A DNA stretch of 64,000 bases, taken from positions 4,216,001 to 4,280,000 of the forward strand of contig JARFXM010000003.1 of the NCBI GenBank assembly GCA_029532625.1, in the 5' to 3' direction. Position 1 is the stretch's first letter. Each line of letters opens with the position of its first letter. Source of the DNA: Lomentospora prolificans (Eukaryota; Ascomycota; Sordariomycetes; Microascales; Microascaceae). This document shows positions 23,301 through 35,249 of the stretch, one piece after another. The position numbers were made by a program, and so were the translations under genes. Below the pieces are notes generated by a model. It did no database searches and was not told the origin of the DNA. It saw nothing but the letters and a program-made list of their open reading frames with translations.

Positions 23301-26300
23301 ATCTGTTGAGTGGAGATAGCCGCGATAGTAACGGACCTGTCTACCACGGGCTGAATGATCTCGGCTAGGGCGCGAGAAAGGGCAGTTCGGACAATCTCAT
23401 GGAGTCTAGTTGCGTTGACGACCATCTCATTCGTGGGAGGGATATTAATCATTGGGCCGATGTCGGGAATGACCGGAGTCATTGCCTGCGAGCTGAGGCC
23501 GGCAGCGACGGTTGGCGTAATACCATTGAGAGACAGCCCCTCAAAGGCATCAAGAGTCTCCTGTGCAGCCGCTTCGGCGCTCTCTTCCAATATCGCGCGG
23601 TTGAGTATCTCTCCAGAGGGCTCGATGCTCTTGTGGTCTAGGTTTAGACCCTTGCAAAGCACCTCAATCTCGAACTTCAGGTTAAGCTTTAGTTCGGCAT
23701 GGTGGTAAAGTTCAATGAGGAGGTGGATGATATCCATAAGCCAAGGGTTCGGAGGGCGGAAGACACTAGACTGGGAGCCCTGAGTGAGGACCTTGCAGAC
23801 GAACGGAATGACAACCACGAGTCTTTTGGTATCGTGGGCTTCCAGGAGGAGCTTCTTGAAGGCAATGTTGCGATGCTTGATGGGCTTGTTCCTGGCGAGG
23901 GTAAGAAGGCCCAACCATCCACCCAGATTTTTAAGATGTGTCCTTTCTGTTGAGTTTTGCATCGTGCTCTCTGCGTTCAGCATACGCGAGACGCTGCTAT
24001 AAGTCTCACGTAAGACCTCCGCCCAGAGCGCCTTGTCTTCAAAAAGGTTCACGAGTTCCAAATATACACGGTGGTAATTAGGCTGCATCTTAGCGCGCTC
24101 CTCGACTAGGTGACTGGCAAACCACTGCTGGTGACGCCGCTCCAGAAGTTCACGTAGCTCCTTGCACATTGACTGCAGAGTAGTCTCTGTGATGTTGTTG
24201 AGAACAAACTGAATTTTACCCTGGTCATCGCCAGTAGGATCTTCAAATTCAGCATCGGCGGGGGGAGGATCGACAGAGATAGCAGTGAATGGAGGAGCCT
24301 GCTGATCGGAGCTAAGATTGTCCTTAGCGACGCCATTAGCAATGGCTTCATCCGAGTAGCTCCCGAGATGAACACCACCACCACTAGGCCCACCGTGAGC
24401 TCTGGTGATCTCATCCTGGTCACGAATGACTTCCTCTGCTCGCATCCACGCATCTGTGCCTTGTAGGGCTGGAATCAAGAGAAGCTGCTTGCAGAAGCCA
24501 GGCCATTCGTGGAACCGGGGGAGGAGTTGGATGAGAGCTTGGAGACCAAATTTGTACATTGCATCGTCGGGCACATGGTCCCGGACCGACTCAAGAATCA
24601 TGCCAAGGCCAACTTTCAGAGGGAGATCTGAAATCAACTTGTGTGATATTATGCCACCAAAGAGAACTGCGGTAGTTGCGAGAGCTTCCAAGGGATAACC
24701 GATATAATGGGTATACTCGTCGAAAAGCCCGTGGATCATGCAAGCAAATATATCCTGCTCAAGAGGATCTCTTGAATGCTTATAGCGATCAAGAACGTCC
24801 ACGATATCGCGCACTTCGATTTCGTTCCCGTACATTTTCTTATAGTGTTCTTCCATCTTGATGTTGGCTGCAGGAGGGAGGGAATTTCCCTCCTTGCCGT
24901 TAGCGTCAATGATATCGTCGTAACCTTCTCCATAGTTGATGAGCCTAGGATACGCCGTGATGCACTGGCGCTGGACAATAATCAACTCTTGTACCGGGGT
25001 TCTTGGCATGAAATCCTCGAGAATTTGTAGCAACGCGGAAACAGTTCGGACCTGGAGAGTCGTAGTTGTTTTAGTCGCAGTGTGGCCCTCTGGGCGCTGG
25101 AATTGCGTCTCAAGGGTTCCCTTGATCATCAAAAACTGGATCAGGCAGCTAGCCATTTCCGTGCTGCGGTCAGCATTCCGACGGGCCCATTCGGCGAGGT
25201 CAAGACAGCCCTCGGCGTGCGCCAAAGATGCGAGGTCCAAACCGAAACCGTTCGGCAGGTAAGCGAGAACCTCTAGCCACCCGTGACGGACAGCGTGTTC
25301 GAATATAAGAGGGAGATCGGTGGGCTTGGTCGCATGCGTATCGACAAGTCTCTGCGTAACCCAGTCCTTGTCACGCTTCCAAAGGCTTTCGAGAACAAAC
25401 TCGTACTCAGGTGATCGTTTGTAAAGAAAGTTCTCAAAGAGTGAGTTTAAAGTATCGACGGCCATCCCCGGCCAAGGCTTCGGAACACCAAAGGCGGATA
25501 CAACGAAGATGTCGAGGTTAGGGACTACGACATCTTGGAAGAGTCGTTTGGCTTCGATGCTTTGGGACGCCTGCACTGAATGCAATGCGACATGGAAGAC
25601 CGCTGAGAGGGCAGCTACGGAGACTAGGGGATGTTTCACGGCGACTGACACCCGTTCTTTAACGGCGGTAGAAGAATCGCTGTATGAGTCAAGGGAAATG
25701 GTAGGAACAAGGCCGGGTATAGTGCTAGCATCGAGCTGATCGGGCGTTAGGGAGGCAAAGGCACAGACAAAGGAGAGCTGAGCCTCAGCATTCTCCCAAT
25801 TGCCACCCCAGAGAGCCTGAATGTCGAATTGCGTAGCTTCGTCTCGGGCAATCGGAACCAAAGCTTTATAGAGGGATAAAAATTGGTCCGGTGAGATACG
25901 CGCCGTATCCTTATCGAAGCCCGAAACGACCCTGAACCATCGGAAACTAGCCGGCAGCACCTTGCGTAGTGCGGCAGTGAAAACGGACGGTTTGAACTTC
26001 GGGGTTTGGCTAATAACAGTATAGATGAGACCCGCGGAAACCTGATCTTCGTTCAAATGGATATTGGCAGGGCGATTCTGCAAGAAACTGAGACAAGTCT
26101 CTTCGTCCTTGGTAAAATCTGCTCCGGTACGCTGAAGGTATTGTACGAGGGCATTCGAAGGGCTATCCGCTAGCAGCCGAATAAGGTCCAGAGCAGCCAG
26201 GACCTCAGAAGGAGGTGGCTGGTCTTGGTGGAAGTATCGGGCTTTAACCTTAGAGGCAAGCTCAGACTTCGCAGAAGATATGAAATTAGGCGGAGGATAC

Positions 26301-27152
26301 TGGATGAATCGATCAACGATTTTGGCCACGAACGCCGGGTTGAGATCCGCGTGCTCGGGTAGGTCGGGTCTGGAGAGGATGTAGGTAAATGTCGGGAAAT
26401 TGGTTGAAAGAATGGCATCGGCTTTATCGACGAGACGTTAGATAATAGTAAAGAGCGGGGTCAATGCGACAAACCTTTGGTCTTCAGATCAGGACGTGAT
26501 CCAGGTTTGAAAGCCAAAGCCAGGAGCGTTTTTTCAAGAGCGTCGAGTTTGAAATGTTCCATAAAGGAAGACAAATCGAAATCTCGAAAGATGTCCTCCG
26601 TACCGGACTCAATCGATTCGGCAATCTTGCTAGCTTGGTCGGGATCATGACTGATCTTGCGCATTTCGCCAACTAAGACATGGTGGTTACCTGGATTCGC
26701 TACCGGTCGATTAAGTCCGGGAAATATCTGTGGAGCATTTCCGGCCACGAGCCTTGTCAGGAATCGTGAATAAACTTCCATGCCGTGTTCATCGATAAGC
26801 TGATAGGGAGAGTCACGTTAGCAATTGATGCGAGGAGAAGGCGGCGATGGTACTGCTTGGGGGTGGTGGGTGTAGGGGTTAAGGCTGGGAAAGAAGCACA
26901 TACTTTTCTCAGTTGACTGACTTGGGCACCGTATTTTGGATCACTCTCGTCCTTGATAGTGCTAAGGAGTAAGGAGACTTGTGTGATAGCAATCTTTGTC
27001 AGGGAGCTACTCCCTATAGGACTGCTCGTACTTGGGCTCGCAGCAGCACTTAGGATGGCCGATTGCGATGCGTGCGGTGGATGGCCCGGTCCTGACTGAT
27101 GTGTTTGCACAGGATTCGGCGAGAATGATCCCGTCCTGGGTGGTGGGACCAT
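20348..27152 (-). CDS. NOT1: NOT1/CNOT1, scaffold of the CCR4-NOT deadenylase complex
   Basis: Minus-strand exons 26904-27152, 26475-26799, 20453-26421 and 20348-20383 join in frame to 2192 residues, the usual size. NOT1 is the platform on which the CAF1 and CCR4 deadenylases and the NOT2/3/5 and CAF40 modules assemble, in cytoplasm and nucleus. The N-terminus is Ser/Pro-rich, followed by LIDEHGMEVYSRFL. Alpha-helical repeats follow, then an MIF4G-like CAF1-binding segment around residues 930-1140 (KIQFVLNNIT, HQQWFASHLV) and a CAF40-binding (DUF3819-like) segment near 1220-1370. The NOT1 C-terminal domain fills the last 400 residues. The last exon adds SAPE-VADRFMAVLRQ. Without splicing, the frame would run into the intron and end NNIRSIS at 20402. 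It is divergent from the F-BAR gene. Confidence 0.95.
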
Positions 27153-28625
27153 GGAGTTATATTGGGATGGGGTGGGATCACGGAATATCTGTCAACGGGT
27201 GACAGAGAATGTTCCGCGGTCTGGAGCTATGGGAAAGAGAAGAAAGGTACCGGGTGAAACGTTGCTATCCTGCAATGGCTTTCCCTCCCACGACATGGAT
27301 TATGTTGAGGCCAGGTGATGGAAGAAGAGCGTAAGACGCAAGATGGAGACGTGGTTAATCTGTATTATTGAGTACAGCGAATCGATCACGGCGGCGATGG
27401 ATTATGATGAGGAGTGGCGGGCGACCCAGGTGCAGAAGGCGGGAGCGTGGTGGTCCAGCAAACGCGATCGTGTTGTGGCGTCGGATTAGAACAATAGTGC
27501 GTTGGCGGTTGATATTCAGAGATGTGAGAGAGGAGGGCGCCTCGAAATTACTGGTAGATGGTTACGAGGTTGAAGGAAGTCGGACAGAGGGGAATGAAGA
27601 GTATAAAGTGCGATGGGAGTTAGGTCAAGAGAGGGTGGAGAAATTTGAGACGATGAAGCAGCACAGAAGGATATTACCTGTACAGTACGCTGTAGGAAGG
27701 ACAGCCAGGAGGTGAGCCCGAGCCAGGTGGGAGCCTGACTAAGTACTAAGGTATTATGTACAACTTCTACTCCCTCAGAACTGGGACCTAAGATGCTCTG
27801 GCCGCGAGAGAAGCCAACCTTTGCAATCTGGGCCGACCGCCAAAAAGCCCCCAAGAGACTTATTTGAAGATAATGGTCAATAAGCATAGTTAACAGTAAC
27901 TGGTTCATCCCGCATCGTGTCAGCAAACGAGGCTATCGACTCGAAGCTCTGTCCGTACACAGTACATTCGACCTCTCTAATCAAACCAGAAAGAGATCGA
28001 AACATGAGCTACCAGTGAGTCACGTGATTGCGAACGAAAGGGCTGAGACGGAGAGGACCACAATGATTGCTCACTCTGCCAAGAATATCGAGTGAATGAG
28101 ACTATACAGGGCAAAAAATACAAGTATATATTGAAAACTATAAAGGCTAGCTCCGGAAGTAAACACTCTGCGTATGAATCAATTGATTGAAGCTGGACTC
28201 TGGTTTGCGGAAAAGCCTCGTGCATAATAGGCAGTCTTCCACTCCAGGAACCTATCTGACGGGCCATCTCGTGCCAAAAAGGCCAAGAGCGCTCTGGTTG
28301 CTAACATAATCATCCGTATCCAGCCGCAATAGAGATGGCACAAGTGGGAAGCTGACTCGTTTCCATGGCAACGCGCGGATTCCTATTGATACATCAATAT
28401 TACTACCACTCCGATAATACCACCGACCCTAATCTGATATCGCATTTCATTCAAAGCTCCTCAGCAGACTGACCAAAGAAGTGTCAAAGGTTAGTCTCAA
28501 GCGACACCTCAATTCCGTTGAGATCATTGTTCCAGGACCCAAGAATAGTCGATAAACAGCGTCACTTCGTCGAGCAGCAACGAGTATTTCGAATACAAAG
28601 AGGCGATCTGTTGACGCCCTTCACA
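27153..28625. other. Divergent promoter region between NOT1 and the F-BAR gene
   Basis: This 1.5 kb separates two divergent starts and should hold both promoters and 5' leaders. Open frames at 27368-27715 (+) and 27516-27926 (-) overlap each other, are Arg-rich or leucine-rich, and show no domain. Nothing further is supported. Confidence 0.5.
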
Positions 28626-31600
28626 ATGCCAGCGGCGACGGTGGAGCCTCCGTCAGTAGCGCTCTCTTGTATGAGCAGTCTCATCCAAATCATCTTCTCT
28701 TTTAACAAAGTATTAACAATCGTCATGCAGTTGCCAATAATTTCTGGGGCAAAGAAGATGCAGGTGTCCCACCTCTTCTCGAGCGCATGCACAATGCAAA
28801 GCAAACTTCCGACGAGCTAAAGGCATTTTATTCCGGTATGAAGGCAACCCATTGCAGATGTTACGGCGAGAACATTACTAACCTACAATACAGCTCGAGC
28901 GTCTATCGAAGATGATTATGCGCGGAAGCTCTTGTCGCTATGTCGCAAGCCGCTTGGATCACAAGAAACAGGCACTCTAAAGGGCTCATTAGATACAGTT
29001 CGCGGCGAAGTTGAAGCTATGGCCCGACAGCACCAAAGCATAGCGGCCCAGATGAAGACTGAACTCGAGGAGCCTCTGGCAGCTTTCGCCGGAAGCATGA
29101 AGGAACGGCGCAAGATCGTGCAGAATGGCATCGAGAAACTGCTGAAGATCAAGGTCCAGCAGACTCAGCAAGTCAACAAGGTACGTCAATACAAGATTCC
29201 TTTGTTCATCAATAGATCGCAGCTAACAATAGCGTAACGCTATAGACGCGCGATAAATACGAGCAAGAATGCCTCAAGATAAAGGGATACCTCGCCCAAG
29301 GCCACATGGTCATGGGCCAGGAAGAGAGAAAGAACAAGGCGAAACTGGAAAAAACCCAAATTAGCCTTGCGACATCAAACACAGATTATGAAAACGCCAT
29401 CAAAGCCCTCGAAGAGACTACAGCACGATGGAACAGAGAGTGGAAAGCGGCAGCGGATAAGTTCCAAGATCTAGAGGAGGAGAGGCTCGACTTTACCAAG
29501 AGCAGCCTCTGGGCCTTCGCAAACATCGCCTCCACTGTCTGTGTCAGTGATGATGCTTCGTGTGAGAAAATTCGCTTGTCTCTGGAGAAGATGGACGTTG
29601 AGAAGGACATATACAGCTTTATCACCGAGCGTGGTACAGGCCAGGAAATTCCAGATCCCCCCAAGTACATCAACTTCTGCCGTGGAGATGTCAACGACAC
29701 GCCCTCGGAAGCATCTGAAGACGAGAATTACTCGGTAGCACAGTTTCCGCGAAGTATCAATCCCGCTTTCCGAACATCGTCTCCCCAGCCCTCTTTGTTT
29801 GAATCTCATCATGACCCAAACACCTCTCTGGCTTATGATATGGGTCTCGGAAACCCACACCCTGTCACCCCAGCAAGCCGAGAAGTGACCGTAACGCCTC
29901 AGAAGACGGTGACTCCCCAAAGAGCTTCGGTCAGCATTGAACGAGAACCAGAACGGCAGCTGGAAATGCAACCCGAGAGGCAAATTGAGAGACCAGTTGA
30001 GAGACAACTCGAGAGGCCCACAGAGAGGCAACTAGAGAGGCCCGCAGAAAGGCAGATGGAGAGGCAGGTAGAGCGACAGATCGAAAGACAACCCGAGCGA
30101 CACCGCCAGGAGTTATTCCAAGCACCATCCCAAACCCGGCCACACGGCCTCGACGTCTCACATTATGCCCCCGTTTCGGCTGTTCCACATGACCCTTACC
30201 CCATGGACGGCATGACCATGCTATGTCGGCCTGGGCCAACTTCATCTGAGATTAGCTCAGCACCTTCTCAGAGGCCTTCAAGCCGTGATTCGCGCAGCGA
30301 CTATTCGAACCCGACCTCCTTCACGAGCCAAGACCCTCCTAGCGGCAAGGTGTCTCCTATCAAGCAGGATCCCGTCCCTGTCCCAAGCCCCGAGAAGGAT
30401 AAGCGAGTTCTTAAGAAGAAGAGCGGCTTCTTCCAGAATCATAGCCCGTTCAGAAGGAAGAGCACAAAAGACGTTCAGGCGCCCAATTCCAACCGGAATA
30501 CATGGCATCCTTCTAACAACCAGAATGCCACTCCTCGCCGACCCCAGTTGTACCAACATGACTCGATGGGCCGCGCTCACGATAAGGCCCCGAGCCCCGA
30601 GCCCATTGATGCGAACGCAAGCCTCGCTCTTGGAGTCGGGCCTAACGTCCTTCCTGTTGCTGGGCCAAGCTCCACCAAGCCCATCAGTAACAGTAATGGC
30701 AATGGCTCCGACGCAAGCCAAAATGTTCCAGAGGATGATCCTATTGCCATTGCATTGGCTGAACTTAAGGGTGTAACCAAGCAGTCGTCGGTGAGGGTTT
30801 CGGCGGATTATTATCATGGAATTTCCACCCCGGCGCCCGGCGCCCGACCAGCACTTGCCAACACTGCTGTGGCGGCAGCGATGCGTGGTACTCCACCCCC
30901 TTCTTACGATCAGCAGGTCCAGAGACTTGGTGTGCCTTCCGCCGCCCACACAGCTAGAGCGATGAAGGAGACATCCGAAAAGTTTGTCGCACAAACGAGG
31001 AATGTGTTCGGAAGTTCTGCCGGATCCGGCAGTTATGGAACGCCCCCGGCTACTCGACCAGCCACTAGAGGCAACGACCTCCCAAGGGCCGCATCTCCTG
31101 CACCTCCGCGCAGCGCATCGCCTCTTCCGAGCAACCAAGATGGCTATAACAAGAACTACCGTCCCGTCTCCCCCAATCCTAACCGCGCAGGCAGCCATGA
31201 CTCGTATAGCAGGAACTATCGACCTGTTTCGCCTAATCCCAACCGTAGCAGCACCCAGGACTCATACCAAAGGGGGTACCGGCCAGTGTCCCCCAACCCG
31301 AGCGCCGGGGCTCAGCGTGCTCCATCGCAAATGAGCATGTCCCAGAAGAGGGGCTCGGAACAAATGTATTACCGCCATAATTCGCCGATGAACGGTACAA
31401 GGTCAGCGTCACCAGCACCATATGCAAACTATGACCGCCCTTCTAGTAGTCATACAATGAACGAGATGGCAGTGCAGTTGGCGCCGGTAAATGACGATGG
31501 TTACGGATCCCAGCGAGGTAGGTACGGCGCACGTCCGGGAACGAGCTCGAGCTCTAGAGCAGTGGGCCTTTATGAAGGCCCGGGCGCGGGCCACTCCGGC

Positions 31601-31910
31601 AGTCGACAGCGCAGTAAGAGTGTTGCCGATCCCTCCAGGCAATACACACCAGATGGGCGACCAATCTTGCATTTTGGTGAGTCTCCTTACGCGCGGAAAC
31701 CCACATGCTCCAGCGAGTTTGCTAATCCAGACCGTAATAGCACGGGCCCTCTATATGTACCAGGCAGCAATTCCTGAGGAGCTTGGATTTGCCAAGGGTG
31801 ACATCATTGCGGTTCTCCGGCACCAGGATGATGGCTGGTGGGAAGCTGAGGTGCATGGCGGCAACGGCCGCGTTGGGCTGGTTCCCAGCAATTATCTCCA
31901 GCCCTGCTAA
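28626..31910 (+). CDS. F-BAR and SH3 domain protein (Cdc15/Imp2 type)
   Basis: Five exons (28626-28668, 28731-28835, 28894-29180, 29246-31676, 31741-31910) join to 1011 residues. The N-terminal F-BAR begins LSFANNFWGKEDAGV and continues with AFYSARASIEDDYARKLL and a long helical region to about residue 280. A disordered middle follows, rich in Ser/Pro. It has a charged ERQxERP-type repeat (about 29950-30110) and three copies of a YRPVSPNP motif (about 31150-31310). The last 57 residues are an SH3 domain (ARALYMYQAAIPEELGF, DDGWWEAE, GLVPSNYL). Cdc15/Imp2/Hof1 proteins bend membrane and organise the contractile ring at septation, with the SH3 recruiting partners. The SH3 is reached only by splicing the 64-base intron 31677-31740. 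Unspliced, the frame stops at 31777. Confidence 0.93.
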
Positions 31911-32623
31911 TTGTATTCGAGGAGCGTAGCGAGAATTATGCATACATGTAGTTCATTTTTCTTGTCGCGATGCATCTGATTCATGTTCTTTGAGGGTTTT
32001 CTGATGATGGGCCTGGCTTCACGCAATGCTTGCAATGTGTTTCTTTTCATTTGGTCAAGATTGCTTCGAGGATAATGTCATGGATTCATTTTATGTAGAT
32101 GCATGTGTGTTCATATTTCTTATGATTAGAGCTCGAGGGACTCTAGACCATCCAAATTGAAGCGCTCTGTTTTCTGCTCCTACGTTCACATGCTCGCGCT
32201 GCTCAACGGATGCATACGTATTTAGTCAGCCAAGCGGGCTCGGGCAAAGGACGCATTTACAAGGGAATGTAACCTGTGGCGACCCCTACCAGCTTATAGC
32301 TGCGATAATTTTCGTTAGATGTTAAAATATAGAGGGAGAGGGAAAGGGAAACAACTAGGGAAAGCGCGGTTTAGGGTATTCGGGGATGCAAGTCGGGTGG
32401 AGATTATGAGCGTTGAGGGATTCATGGTGTCTTGGATGTCACGAATTTCAACTTCAACATGACGCCGTGTGACGACTCCCAATTTCGACTGTCGCAACCT
32501 CAATAACAACACATAACAACACCCGACCATCAACACTCACACTGCATCGACTGCTGCCCGACGACTATTGCCCCGGGCTCATCTGGGCCCATCCTATACC
32601 ATAAAATCCACCGGCAAGGTATC
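31911..32623. other. Intergenic region between the F-BAR and seipin genes
   Basis: About 0.7 kb between two genes in tandem. It should hold the 3' UTR of the first and the promoter of the second. No open frame of note and no repeat were seen. Confidence 0.5.
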
Positions 32624-34016
32624 ATGGTAAAGTTTCTTTTTATCCTTCGTAACAGCTCTTAGTAGACATGGTATGGCGCCGAGTTGCTCAACATCTTCTC
32701 TTCATTCGGCAACACGTGCTAACAATTCGCATACAGGTTTTCAAGGCAGTTCGTGATACCATCACATCCAAGACTACTCGGCGGGTTCTGCTGAACTTTA
32801 CGTTACTCGCCGGTAGCTCGTTGGCCCTGCTCTTCCTTTCAATCTTGTCTACGGCAATTTTCTTCACCAACTACGTGCCCGACAAGTCGCTGACTTGGCC
32901 TGTGTACCTCCAATATGGGTAAGTGACAAAAGAAGCTGTTAATCTTGCAGAGTTTTACTCGATGAATGAATAAACAGAACACACACTTACAGGGAGCGCA
33001 AATTTCTACTTTGAAGAATAGGAACGCATCCTTTCGGTATAACCCGTCTCACCCGACCTCTCCCCAAGACCCAGCAAGGCTATGATATTTCGGTCAGTTT
33101 AACTCTGCCCAAATCCTTGCCAGATACGCAAAGGGGCAACTTTATGGTCGCGCTTCATCTCCTAGACTCCGAGCCATCCAATAGCCTTGGCATCGTCAAG
33201 TACCCTGAATCTGGCAGGAGCCTAATTGATCCAGATTCCGTCATTTTCACCAGCCGACGGCCTGCACTGGTGCCGCATGTGGACCCAGCAGTTAATCTCG
33301 TCAAGCGGCTCATTCTCCTACCTTACCACATCCTTGTGCCGAGTAGTCAGTATTATGCCTTGACGGTAAAGTTGGCCGAAGGGGTAACATTTCCTCGCGA
33401 AGCAAGAATTCCCAAGTCTATCTATGTCGAGGTCCAAGCCGGTCAGCAGATCCATACATACGAGGCCTCTGTCACCCTGACGGCGAAGCTCCGCGGTTTA
33501 CGGTGGATTCTTCACAATTACAGACTCCCGGCGTTTATTACTCTTACGCTCGGGTTTTGGAGTGTGGAGATGTTATTCGCTGCGCTGGCACTGTTCTTTA
33601 TCGGCATGGCCATGAGGCCGTCTGATAGACCCGACTTGGCAGACGGAAACAACTCTTATCCCCATCTTGGGCCCCCTCCTGACCAAGGGAAGGGTATAGA
33701 AGGTCCCCAACCTAGCGGTAGTGGCACGCCCTTAATTACGGCTGCGAGTGCAAAGCGATTTGCGGAAAATGATAGCGGGGAATCTAGTGGTACGAGCAAC
33801 TCTGGGGGCGCTCGCCGTCGGCGTATCAAAGAAGAAGCGGGGCCCAAGGACGAACTCAGTAAGACTTTGAGGGAAGACACGGACGATGAACCAGAGGACG
33901 TTCGTATAAAGGAGGAGGCAGAAGGAACAACGGAAGATGAAGAATTTGGAAAATCCTTGAGCGGGGATACGGAGGAAGAGACCAAGATAAAGGTCGAGGA
34001 TGATTCCGATAATTAG
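32624..34016 (+). CDS. SEI1: Seipin (lipid-droplet biogenesis, ER membrane)
   Basis: The proposed model joins ATG 32624-32626, 32737-32918 and 33017-34016 (394 residues). Seipin forms rings in the ER at lipid-droplet contact sites. Two membrane segments are visible, LLNFTLLAGSSLALLFLSIL near the N-terminus and the segment from LPAFITLTLGFW to ALALFFIG at about 235-262. Between them lies the lumenal beta-rich domain (YDISVSLTLPKS, NFMVALHLLDSE, LPYHILVPSS). The start is ambiguous. ATGs at 32624 and 32668 are each followed directly by GT, and either could splice to the acceptor at 32736 and give Met-Val-Phe-Lys. Without splicing, translation from 32668 would give 416 residues. The acceptor before 33017 was chosen for frame. 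The cytosolic tail is acidic and carries three I-K-x-E motifs. Confidence 0.87.
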
Positions 34017-35249
34017 CAGTAGCATTCTGCTACACGCCTAGTTATGACATCAGGAAATACGGCAGTGTGTAAACTTAGTTTTTCGAGGTTGGGCTGTTCT
34101 TTGCTCTCGAATCTTGTAGCGGATATGATATCCTAATCCTAGACTCATTTGTGTGAATTCGAACAATTATCTATTGGCATATGAGAATCCATCATGATGT
34201 CCTTGACCTCAAGTTGTCTATATCATCTTTGGTGAGGTGATGTCGTACGCCAGGCGGTTCTGCGGATCTTCGAAGCTCGGGACCTGGTGATGCGCTCAGC
34301 ACAATTCTAGTGATGACCCTCTATCTGACTGATGGTGTGGAGTAAAGCCTTCCCCCGGCCCCCGCTACTCCCACCATTGTCCACCACCTTCCCCAAGATC
34401 CATCAATTCAATAGCCTCCCGCCAACCCCGCAACAGTACAAGGGCCATATTGCCGAGAATCATCCGGCAATCCAAATGAGATTGGTGACCAGCAAATCAC
34501 CCTGCCTTCCATAGTTTTACTGGACGGGGCCTTTTATTTGATGACAGCCAGCGCGGGTATGTGTTCTTTAGGGGACATTTGGGTTTAGTTCGCGGGGACC
34601 TGCGTGGGCAACCACCACTACTCAGGCAATATTGGCTCCTAACCTTGTCTCGGAGTAGCCATCGACTCAACTCAACAGCGGAAGGAGAAGGCACCCTTGA
34701 TACTGATCCATCCATTGATGCTTCTGGAAAGGGAACACGTCAATAGCGTTACCCATATATGCCTTTTTGACGCCCAAGTTTTCGTCCACTTGTTTTATTT
34801 GGGTCAATAGACTCGTTATTGTCCCGCCTTAGCCCAGCGGTGCCTCGTTACTCCCCTCTGTTGGCGACCGACACTCACTGGCAGCTGCCCTCGCGACCTG
34901 TTACCCCCCCAGCCAGAACCCGAGTAAAATAACCATCACCATCAGCAACGGCACAATTTCCATCACCGCCACCTGCTGAGAACCCAACCGTCACCCTCAA
35001 ATCCACTTCACGTACATAACAACGATATTTTATAAGGCGTCTCTTGGTGCGTTTCAAGATTCGCTGCTCTGCGGCTATTTTTCTTGTAGCTCTAAACATG
35101 CTAACTAGCATCTGGCCTGCTCGATCTAGATCCCCAGCCCCGCCATTCTGATCACCTTTTCGGCCTCCGATAACCTCGACGCTGGCTACACCTAGGCGAT
35201 TTCATCCGGAAGCTGAAGGTGTGTCAGCACCCCTAGCGCCGTCACCGAC
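34017..35249. other. Intergenic region between seipin and the DUF7918 gene
   Basis: 1.2 kb between tandem genes. The right part (34880-35240) is rich in CCA and CAT words, like a fungal 5' leader. Only open frames of 60-78 codons occur. Nothing else is recognised. Confidence 0.5.

Noticed and set aside
30278..31198. A 306-codon minus-strand open frame
   Set aside because: It lies opposite the disordered part of the F-BAR protein and is Arg/Gly/Cys-rich with no domain, as expected of a shadow frame.
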